DNA of 64,000 bases from Marasmius tenuissimus (taxonomy: Eukaryota > Basidiomycota > Agaricomycetes > Agaricales > Marasmiaceae), in assembly GCA_029532415.1 (NCBI GenBank), contig JAQOTA010000020.1, forward strand, positions 1,178,001 to 1,242,000, given 5' to 3'. The stretch's first letter is position 1. Each line of letters starts with the position of its first letter. Below are positions 11,101 to 20,730 of this stretch, in pieces. The notes beneath the pieces are model-generated. The model did not search any database. It saw nothing but the letters and a program-made list of their open reading frames with translations, and was not told where the DNA came from. Made by a program: the position numbers and the translations under genes.

Positions 11101-13517
11101 TTATGGGTTGTGCAGCCTACGTCTTCATTCCTGAAGATCGTAGGAAGAATAAGCTAGCTCCTCGTAGTGAGTTAATGACTTTCATTGGCTACCAAGATGG
11201 GATGAAAGGCTTCCTGTTCATGTGAAGTAATAATTCCGTATTCAAAGGTAGCACTGCACTGTTCGATGAGACGCTATACAATAAGTGTCCTGATGCCAAA
11301 ACTCGTGGCTTCACACCTGTCGGTAGTGAACCATTTACTTTGGGTGAAAATCCCAACATTCCTTCGGAAGATGAAGACTCTGATGACGATTGGGACGATA
11401 CTCCGTTCCCAGATCTCAGACATCGCTCCAAACCTTCTAAGAGATCAGAACCTCAGGTTGACAAACCTGTAGGTGGCCCTGCGCCAGGGGATGTGCCACT
11501 CCCTCAATCTGGTCCTCCGACGCCTCCAGGCGAACCCGCCGTTCCTCCGCCTGCACCAGCAGCGGATGGTCCACGCCGGTCTTCGAGGCAGCGGAAGGGT
11601 ACAACGCAACCTGGTAACATATTTGGTGAACAGCGGAACCCAAATAGACCCTCAGATATTGTTCGCGACTTAGAAAATAAGAATACATGGAGAAACGTCA
11701 CTGGAGATAGAGAACCTACACATCCAGTTGATTGTCCTAGCTCTTCGCGATCTAGGAAAGGCAAAGGTGGTAAAAAGGGGATTCCTGGTCCACTTCCGCC
11801 TCCGCCTGCTCCAGAACCTAGTGGAAGCACCACTGAGTCGCATGAGGAAGAAAGCGTAGTCGAAAGACTGACCCAAGAAGGGGGAGTAGGATTTGTGATT
11901 TATTTGTTGAACAATGCCGTTCCAATTCACAATTCGCTTCCAACGTCCGATACTCCTGATTTCTCTAATATCAGAGAGTGGACACTCCGCGATATTCTAA
12001 AGTTGCCTGTTGAGCAACAGAAGGAATGGAAGAACGCTTGCCACAAAGAACTAGAGGCACTTCGTAAGCGCAAGGTCTTCGAACTCTGTGACTTGCCTAA
12101 AGGTCGCAAAGCCATCAGAAATAGATGGGTCTTTGACGTCAAGTCGAATGGTCGCAAGAAAGCGAGGCTTGTTGCCAAAGGTTTCTCTCAGGTCGAAGGT
12201 GTCGATTTTGATGAGATCTTCTCACCAGTTGTTCGTTATGAGACTGTTCGTATGATGCTTGCTCTCGCAGCTCTCAAGAACTGGTATATCACTTCTGTTG
12301 ATGTTAAGAACGCCTTTCTTTATGGCGATCTTGTTGAGGAGATTTACATGGAACAACCTGAAGGCTTCAAAGTCAAGGGCCAAGAACGTAAGGTACTACG
12401 CCTGCGTCGTGCATTATATGGACTGAAGCAAGCTGCCCTTGAATGGTGGCGAACCCTCAGCTCGTCCATGGAAGTACTAGGCTTCAAACGTCTGACTTCC
12501 GATGCTGGACTCTTCATCTGCAAAGATCCGAAGAGTGGTGAAGTTGTGTATGCGATCATATACGTTGACGATGCACTCTTCATGGGTCCTAACAAAGCTT
12601 TTGTTGACAAGAAGAAAGCTGAGTTCATGGCTCGATGGGAATGTCGTGATATGGGCGATGCTAGCGAGTTTCTCCGCATGAGCATTCGTCGCGAAGGAAA
12701 TAAGATCATGATTGACCAAAAGGATTATCTGAAGAAAGTCCTTGAACGTTTTGGGATGCAGAATGCGAAAGGTGCTCCTACGCCCTTACCTGCTGGCTAT
12801 GTGCCAACTCCCAACAATGGTCCAGTCAATCCTGCCATTCGTTCCAAATTCCAGTCTGTGATTGGGTCGCTTCTGTACATTATGCTGGGCACACATCCTG
12901 ATATTGCCTATGCAGTTACGAAGCTTTCCCAGTTCTCTTCTAACCCAACGAAGGAACACCTCGATAAAGCTCTGTATATCTGCCGCTATCTAGCTGGCAC
13001 ATCAGATTATTCACTCGTCTACGATGGTGACTCTGATGGAGGTCTTCTTGCGTTCACAGACTCGGATTGGGCTGCCGATCCCATCAAACGCCGTTCGATC
13101 ACTGGCTACTTCTTCAAGTTAGCAGGCGGCATCTTCTCGTGGCAATCACACGCCCAGAAGACTGTAGCTCTTTCTTCCACTGAGGCTGAGTATATGGCAC
13201 TGTCGGATTGCAGTCGTCAAGCTTCCTGGATAAGATCGCTACTCTCTGAACTTGGAATCAACTTAGGTCCTATTCCAATCTGCGGAGACAATCAGGGCTC
13301 GATCTTCATTGCATCTAATCCAGTTCAAGAACGCCGAACCAAGCACATCGATATTCGATATCATTATATTCGATCGTGTGTTGAAGATGGCAAAGTCGAG
13401 TTGTTCTTTATCGAAGGAGTCTATAATCCCGCAGATATGTTTACGAAGAATCTTGGACATGAGAAGTTCTTACGGTTCAGAGATCACCTTGGACTTGAAT
13501 TTTATTCGTCCACTTGA
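8106..13517 (+). pseudogene. Copia B gag-pol polyprotein, one internal stop
   Basis: A frame of 1804 codons is broken only by TGA at 11223-11225 (codon 1040), between integrase and RT. In order: a gag domain of the UBN2 type (residues about 1-230), a Gln-rich tract with a Lys run, an aspartic protease motif LLDSGASSH (Asp 627), an integrase HHCC-type site (His 772 to about Cys 809), the catalytic Asp 837, Asp 899 and Glu 935 with 35 residues between the last two, RT with YVDD (codons from 12561), and RNase H with the LSSTEAEYMAL motif. Copia A has CAA at the position of the stop, so both could derive from CGA. No CCHC knuckle is present. The element is inactive as read unless the stop is suppressed. 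Confidence 0.93.
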
Positions 13518-13548
13518 TTCGCTCAGATGCGCTTTTCAGCTGCACTTA

Positions 13549-13559
13549 GCGAGGGGGTG
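13549..13559 (+). other. Copia B polypurine tract
   Basis: GCGAGGGGGTG ends directly at the 3' LTR start (13560), the expected position of the plus-strand primer. The copia A counterpart is AGTGAGGGTGTG at 20394-20405. Confidence 0.7.
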
Positions 13560-13880
13560 TGTTGAATCCGTGGACTATAATTAGATCCCGGTATATCCGA
13601 AGTCCCGGTTCATACTTCCCGCCATTGTATTATGCGGGACAATGCATTCGCTATTGTTCCATTCTTCATTGTTCTATATGCTCATATGTACAATTCCTAT
13701 TGTCGTCCCTATATGGTAGTTCTATTGTCTCTACATGTATATAAGCTCGTAGTTCTCTACATGAATCTACAGTGTGCTTGAGCTTCTACGTCTCGCCTCT
13801 ATCTCTCTAAACTCCTCTCTGGTAAGTAGTAGTATAGCTATGTTGTAGTCCTCTGCGCTAGGCGTCATGCCGGCTCATCA
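13560..13880 (+). repeat. Copia B 3' LTR (321 bp)
   Basis: It reads as identical to 7485-7805 and is followed by the AGGTT target duplication. Confidence 0.95.
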
Positions 13881-15684
13881 AGGTTTTGAGATTTGGACAG
13901 ATCATAAGAACCTCGAATACTTCAGAAAACCACAGGATTTGAACCAACGACAGGCCAGATGGGTTACTATGATGCAGGACTACCACTTTACCCTGCACCA
14001 TAAACCAGGACAGCAAAATGCTAAAGCGGACTACCTGTCGAGACGAGCAGGTCATGAGAGGGGGGTAAATGACAACAAAAATGTTGTTTTACTCAAACCA
14101 GAACTTTTTTGCCTCATTGTCATAGCATCACTAGACGAAAGCATAATGACTCGGATCAAAGAAAACAAAGATCGGGATCAGTCTGTGATTGAATCATTGA
14201 CTAAGAAGGAGAAAGGCTGGGAAGAAAATGACAATGTTGTCACATGGAAGGACAGGGTCTATGTTCCTAAAGATGAAAAGCTTAGGGAAGATATTATTCA
14301 TCTTCATCACGATACCTCCCTAGCTGGACATCCAGGACGGTTTAAGACGCTAGAGCTGATTACCCGAAACTATTGGTGGCCTAAGATCAACTTTGATGTC
14401 AAACGCTATATCAATGGATGTGACAGATGTCAAAAGGCTAAACCAAGAAGAGAGAAGCTCGCAGCACCGCTCCAGCCAAATGAAATTCCGGAGAAAGCAT
14501 GGGAAATAGTAACAATTGACTTCATAGGCCCACTGCCGTTATCTCAGGGCCGAGATATGATCATGGTTGTTGTAGATCGTTTGACCAAGAAGGCAATCTT
14601 CATTCCCACAAACCAACAGATCACTTCGGAAGGAACAGCACGGCTTTACATTGAACATGTGTTCAAGGAACATGGATTACCCCGGAAGGTCATCTCAGAC
14701 CGAGGGCCTCAGTTTGATTCGAAATTCATGGAGAGCTTATTCCACATACTTGGAATTGACTCAAACAAGTCAACGGCATACCACCCTCAGACAGATGGTC
14801 AGACAGAACGAGTGAACCAAGAAATTGAAAAGTACCTACGAATCTTTGTCAATTTCAGACAAGATGACTGGGTCGACTGGTTAGCTATTGCCCAGTTTTT
14901 ATACAATGATAAGGTTCATTCAAGTACTGGTCAATCGCCATTCTTCATGAACTACAGACAACACCCTTGGAAAGGAATGGAACCAAGAAGGAATGGAACC
15001 AAGAGTCCCTGAGCAGAGCACTTCAGTAAGACCATGGATCAGATCCGAGAAGAAGCTGCTTCATCCCTAAAACGTGCAGCGGAAACCATGAAACACTTCT
15101 ATGATCGAAACTGGTCTGAATCTAGGGAATATGAAGAAGGCGACCAAGTCTATGTTGAGGCCACAAACATATCCAGTAAACATCTGGCCAAGAAACTTGA
15201 TAACAAACGACATGGTCCTTTCAAAGTCTTGAAAAAGATTGGTCCTTCATCGTACAAACTTGAACTCCCAAATACTTGGAAGATACATCCAGTCTTCAAT
15301 GAAGCTCTCCTTACTCCATACCATCCTCCCGAATTCCCCTCACAAGAGAAACCTTCTCCTCCCCCTCCTATTGAAGCAGATGGCGGGAAAGAATACGAAG
15401 TTGAAGAGATTGTAGATAGTCAACTGAACGATAAAGGAAAGATAGAATACTATGTCAGTTGGAAGGGTTATCCAGTTGAGGAAAATACTTGGGAACCCAT
15501 AAGTAACTTAAAGAATGCGAAAGAAGCGATTGCAGACTTTCATAGAATAAATACTACGGCTCCAAAGCCAAAGAACTTTCGATATTTAGTTATGTACACA
15601 TTACTATATCCTACCTCTCAAATAACAGGAAAACGATCTTCTCATCACAAAGACGTGATCCTTAAAGGGGGGGTAATGTCATGA
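13881..15684 (+). pseudogene. Gypsy C polyprotein, 3' part: RNase H, integrase, chromodomain
   Basis: The frame resumes within RNase H (FEIWTDHKNLEYF), then integrase with an HHCC zinc site ending CDRCQKAK and catalytic motifs TIDFIGPL, SDRGPQFDS and GQTERVNQ. TGA at 15010-15012 interrupts it in the same frame. After the stop come the integrase C-terminus and a chromodomain (about 15394-15550, with YYVSWKGYP and NTWEP). The chromodomain is expected to target integration to marked chromatin. The stop codon of this last section lies within the first bases of the 3' LTR. The TGA follows CCC, so CGA to TGA at a CpG is plausible. Confidence 0.9.
15664..15673 (+). other. Gypsy C polypurine tract
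   Basis: AAAGGGGGGG lies three bases before the 3' LTR start at 15677, as expected for plus-strand priming. Confidence 0.65.
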
Positions 15685-16056
15685 ATTTCCCTCCTATCTT
15701 ATCTTTTCTCCTTATCTTATCATTTTCCATCTTATCTATATCTTATCCCTCACATGACTCGTATCTTATCATATGGACACATGGTAGATACATGAAGAGA
15801 CCCACATGCTGTAGACACATGTTGGTCCTGTTTCAGATACTGTTTCACGATGTCATACCTCGATGTCATACCTCACCATAGACACACGCCGCAGTCCTCC
15901 AAGTAGTATATAAGAAGTAGATACTCTGCATGTATTCCCCAGTCTTGAGCTGGTTTATTCCTCACCAGTATAGAGTTCTCTTATCTTTGCCTCGTTCCCT
16001 CTTGTCTGAAAGCTTAGTGCGACGCGTCACCAGGTCAGATCTGGTGATTGCTGACA
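15677..16056 (+). repeat. Gypsy C 3' LTR (380 bp)
   Basis: It matches 3839-4218 with about six transitions and is followed by the GGAAC target duplication at 16057-16061. Confidence 0.92.
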
Positions 16057-19000
16057 GGAACGTATTGCGTTGAACGCAGTCAATAACTCCTTGCGCACCG
16101 AGATCGCCAGTGCTGCTCCTAGCCGTGCTAGAGGATCTCCGCTCCCAGTGCACTTCACTGGTCACTGGGACAAGTCTTATGACAGCACCATTTCTTCCGC
16201 TGTCAAGAAGAACCCGGCTGCCATGCAGTCCTTCACCAGCTTCAAGCCATCCGAGTCAGTATTTGATGATGTACGTGAAGCACATTCACTTGCTGACAGA
16301 CTTGGTGTCCCTAAGACAGTGCGGCATCTCAAGCCGTTTGAACAGATTATCATGTCCGCTGCCAATCATTTGCTCCAGGATCGTATCTTGAAGCCTGGTT
16401 CCTCGTCCAAGTGAGTTCTGGAGGACGATTCGGAAGATGAAGGAGCCGGATGTCCTTCTTCTACTTCTAAACGTGCTCACAGCACTGATCCTGACGAAGA
16501 TGTAGAGATGGACTGGGGATCTGACGATGGTATGGACGATATGACTTCTCTATTCAGTAATGATGTTGACAATGACATTGCCAAAGCTGCAGGAGTAGAG
16601 GATGTCCCGGATGACGTCTCTCTTGGATTGTTCCACGATGACAGGCAAGTTCCCTACCTTGACCTGCTTTCCCAATCTGATGCAACCTTACAGCGATGCT
16701 CACAACTAGTTGGTATCAGTAGTTCGCGTCGTAGTCGTAGTGATCTGGCATCACTTGTATCATATTGCAATGCTATCTCCACCCACTTTGTGGGTTGTAC
16801 TCAGTGCAAGGGAAAGAAAAGTGTGAACAACGCACAGGGTTGGCTCCTTGATTCTGGTGCCTCCTCTCATTTCACGAATGATTTGAATGATTTTGCTGAA
16901 TATGAATCGCTTGATGGTCCTATTGTAAATACTGTGAATAAGGGCAACCCTATACAGATCAAGGGTAAAGGCACAGTCTTCATTAAGCATAATGTTGAAG
17001 GACATGATGGAAAACTTACTGAGCGGGTTTCGCGACTCTATCCTGTCTATTACATACCGCAATTGGATATACACTTGCTATCCGTGGGAGAGTTCCTTCA
17101 AGATGGTCTTCCAATTCGTGGAAACGCAAAGAAATTGGCCTTCTACTCATCACAGCAACAACAGTCACTTGTTTCCTACCCTCATATGCCTGGTCAAACC
17201 ATTTATTGGGTACACTCGCGGAAAGCATCTGCTGAGGTTTCAATGGCCAAGTCAGTTGTTTACAACGTCGACTACAATATTGAGCACAGATGCTTTGGGC
17301 ATCCATCGGATAAAGCCCTGAATAAAGCTCGGAAACATACACAAGGTTTCCCACTTGACCTAAAGATGCCTACTAAGAAGACACCTCTGTGTTGTGGTTG
17401 TGCTGAAGGCAAGATGCATGAGAAATCATTCCCCAACTCTACAACGAGAGCTTCTAAATTGTTTGAATGCATACATTCAGATTTGAAGTTGTACCCGGCT
17501 GAATCGTATCACCGGTACAAGTACTACACCTCTTTTCTCGATGACTGCACATCCTACATTTGGACCTCCAAGCTCAAGACGAAAGACGAGGCAGTGCCTG
17601 CTTTGAGGGACTTCCTTACTATGGTCAAGACGCAATTCAATGCTGTTGTCAAGACCTGGATGTCTGATGAAGGGGGAGAGTACAAAGGAGATAAGTTCGA
17701 TGCAGTACTGAAAGAGTATGGGATCCAGAGGGATCAAATCATACCGTAATGCCACAACAAAACAGTCGTGCTGAACAATTCAACAGGACTATTCATGAAA
17801 AGGCTGAAGCTCTCCGCTTTGAAGCTTGTATGCCTCAGTCCTGGTGGGAATTCTGCCATGTGCATGCCGTTCACCTCTACAATCGCACTCCTGTGCAACG
17901 TTTGAGCTGGCGAACTTCGTACAAAATGCTTTACGGCAAAGCACCTGATGTTTCACATCTCCGAGTTATGGGTTGTGCAGCCTACGTCTTCATTCCTGAG
18001 GATTGTAGAAAGAATAAGCTCGCTCCTTGCAGTGAGTTGATGACCTTCATTGGCTACCAAGAAGGGATGAAAGGCTTCCTGTTCATGCAAAGTAATAATT
18101 CTGTATTCAAGGGTAGCACTGCACTGTTCGATGAGACGCTGTATAACAAGTGTCCTGATGCCAAAACTCGTGGCTTTACACCTGTCGGTAGTGAACCATT
18201 TACTTTGGGTGAAAATCCCAACATTCCTTCAGAAGATGAAGACTCTGGAGACGATTGGGACGATACTCCGTTCCCAGATCTCAGACATCGCTCCAAACCT
18301 TCTAAGAGATCAGAACCTCAGGTTGACAAACCTGCAGGTGTCCCTGCACCAGGGGATGTGCCACTCCCTCAATCTGGTCCTCCGACGCCTCCAGGCGAAT
18401 CCGTCGTTCCTCTGCCTGCACCAGCAGCAGATGGTCCATGCCGGTCTTTGAGGCAGCGGAAGGGTACAACGCAACCTGGTAATATATCTGGGGAAAAGCG
18501 GAACCCAAATAAACCCTCAGACATTATTCACAGCTTAGAGAATAAGAATACTTGGAGAAACGTCACTGGAGACAAAGAACCTTTGCATCCAGTTGATTGT
18601 CCTAGCTCTTCGCGATCTAGGAAAGGCAAAGGTGGTAAAAAGGGGATTCCTGGTCCACTTCCACCTCCGCCTGCTCCAGAACCCAGTGGAAGCACTGAGT
18701 TGCATGAGTAAGAAAGCATAGTCGAAAGACTTACCCAAGAAGGGGGAGTGGGATTTGTGATTTACCTTTTGAACAATGCCGTTCCAGTTCACGATTCACT
18801 TCCAACGTCCGATACTCCTGATTTCTCTAACATCAGAGAGTGGACACTCCGCGACATTCTAAAGTTGCCTGTTGAGCAACAGAAGGAATGGAAGAACGCT
18901 TGCCACAAAGAACTAGAGGCACTTCGTAAGCGCAAGGTCTTTGAACTCTGTGACTTGCCTAAAAGTCGCAAAGCCATCAAAAATTGATGGGTCTTCGACG

Positions 19001-20363
19001 TTAAGTTGAATAGTCGCAAGAAAGCTAGACTTGTTGCCAAGGGTTTCTCTCAGGTCAAAGGTGTCGACTTAGATGAGATCTTCTCACCAGTTGTTTGTTA
19101 TGAGACTGTTCATATGATGCTTGCTCTCGCAGCTCTCAAGAACTGGTATATCACTTCTGTTGATGTCAAGAACGCTTTCCTTTATGGCGATCTTGTTGAG
19201 GAGATTTACATGGAACAACCTGAAGGCTTCAAAGTCAAGGGCCAAGAACGTAAGGTACTACGCCTGCGCCGTGCATTACATGGACTGAAGCAAGCTGCCC
19301 TTGAGTGGTGGCAAACCCTCAGCTTGTCCATGGAAGTACTAGGCTTCAACGCCTAACTTCTGATGCTGGACTCTTCATCTGCAAAGATCTGAAGAGTGGC
19401 GAAGTTGTGTATGCAATCATATACGTTGGCGATGCACTCTTCATGGGTCCTAACAAAGCTTTTGTTGACAAGAAGAAAGCCAAATTCATGGCTCAATGGG
19501 AATGCTGCAATATGGGCAATGCTAGCGAATTTCTCCACATGAGCATTTGTTGTGAAGGAAACAAGATAATGATTGACCAGAAGGATTATCTGAAGAAAGT
19601 CCTTGAACGTTTTGGGATGCAAAATGCAAAAGGTGCTCCTACGCCCTTACCTGCTGGCTATGTACCAACTCCCAACGATGGTCCAGTCAATCCTGCCATT
19701 TGCTCCAGATTCCAGTCTGTGATTGGGTCACTTCTGTACATTATGCTGGGCACACGTCCTGATATTGCCTATGCAGTTGAGAAGCTTTCCCAGTTCTCTT
19801 CTAATCCAACAAAGGAACACCTCAATAAAGCTCTGTACATCTGCTGCTATCTTGCTGGCACATCAGATTATTCACTTGTTTACAATGGTGACTCTGATGG
19901 AGGTCTTCTTGCGTTCACAGACTCGGATTGGGCTGCCGATCCTATCAACCACCGTTCGATCACTGGCTACTTCTTCAAGTTAGCAGGCGGCATCTTCTCG
20001 TGGCAATCACACGCCCAGAAGACTGTAGCACTTTCTTCCACTGAAGCTGAGTATATGGCACTGTCGGATTGCAGTCGTCAAGCTTCCTGGATAAGATCGC
20101 TACTCTCTGAGCTTGGAATTGACTTAGGTCCTATTCCAATCTGCAGTGACAATCAAGGCTCTATCTTCATTGCATCTAATCCGGTTCAAGAACGCCGAAC
20201 CAAGCACATCGATATTCAATCGTGTGTTGAAGATGGCAAAGTCGAATTGTTCTTCATTGAAGGAGTCTATAATCCCGCAGATATGTTTACGAAGAATCTT
20301 GGTCATGAGAAGTTCTTACAGTTCAGAGATCACCTTGGACTTGAATTCTATTCATCCACTTGA
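16057..20363 (+). pseudogene. Copia A gag C-terminus and pol (degenerate)
   Basis: It continues copia A after the gypsy insertion. Compared with copia B it has TGA at 16412-16414 (CAA in B), a 1 bp deletion near 17748, TAA near 18709, TGA at 18985-18987, a 1 bp deletion near 19350 and a short in-frame deletion near 20217. Protease DSGASSH, integrase and RNase H motifs remain readable, but RT YVDD has become YVGD (codon at 19428). Many Arg codons of B are Cys or His here, the pattern left by C-to-T change at CpG on either strand. Confidence 0.9.
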
Positions 20364-20405
20364 TTTGCTCAGATGCGCTTTTCAGCTGCACTTAGTGAGG
20401 GTGTG

Positions 20406-20725
20406 TGTTGAATCCGTGGACTATAATTAGATCCTGGTATATCCAAAGTCCCGGTTCATACTTCCCGCCAGCTATTATGCGGGACAATGCATTCGCTATT
20501 GTTCTATTCTTCAATGTTCATTATGCTCATATGTACAATTTCTATTGTTGTCCTTATATGGTAACCCTATTGTATCTTCATGTATATAAGCTTGTAGTTC
20601 TCTACCTGAATCTACAGTGTGCTTGAGCTTCTATCTCTCGCCTCTACCTCTCTAAACTCCTCTCTGGTGAGTAGTAGTGTAGCCATGTTGTAGTCCTCTG
20701 TGCTAGGTGTCATGCCAGCTCATCA
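20406..20725 (+). repeat. Copia A 3' LTR (320 bp)
   Basis: It matches 2227-2546 with about six differences and is followed by CTTAG (20726-20730). Confidence 0.92.
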
Positions 20726-20730
20726 CTTAG

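Larger units (their letters stand above)
7485..13880 (+). mobile_element. Copia B: young, nearly intact Ty1/copia retrotransposon
   Basis: Two 321 bp LTRs (7485-7805 and 13560-13880) that read as identical are bounded by AGGTT duplications (7480-7484 and 13881-13885). Inside is one gag-pol frame (8106-13517) with a single internal TGA. The family is the same as copia A. A purine-rich tract (13549-13559) sits directly before the 3' LTR. Identical LTRs, an almost open frame and position in the innermost nest level all indicate the most recent insertion. Confidence 0.95.
3839..16056 (+). mobile_element. Gypsy C: chromodomain Ty3/gypsy retrotransposon
   Basis: Two 380 bp LTRs (3839-4218 and 15677-16056), starting TGTCATGA and ending CTGACA, are bounded by a 5 bp duplication GGAAC (3834-3838 and 16057-16061). 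The order zinc knuckle, protease, RT, RNase H, integrase, chromodomain identifies a chromovirus-type Ty3/gypsy element. It is inserted in copia A gag and interrupted at 7485-13880 by copia B. Without B the element is about 5.8 kb. Two TGA codons (6668-6670 and 15010-15012) break an otherwise single reading frame. The LTR pair differs at about six sites, all transitions. Confidence 0.93.
2227..20725 (+). mobile_element. Copia A: old Ty1/copia retrotransposon, host of the nest
   Basis: Two 320 bp LTRs (2227-2546 and 20406-20725), both starting TGTTGA and ending CATCA, are bounded by a 5 bp duplication CTTAG (2222-2226 and 20726-20730). The domain order protease, integrase, reverse transcriptase, RNase H identifies Ty1/copia. 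The internal region is split at 3838 by gypsy C (3839-16056), which itself contains copia B. Without the insert and the extra target-site copy, A would be about 6.3 kb. Multiple frameshifts, stop codons and a changed RT active site make it defective. The two LTRs differ at about six positions by hand count. Confidence 0.93.
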
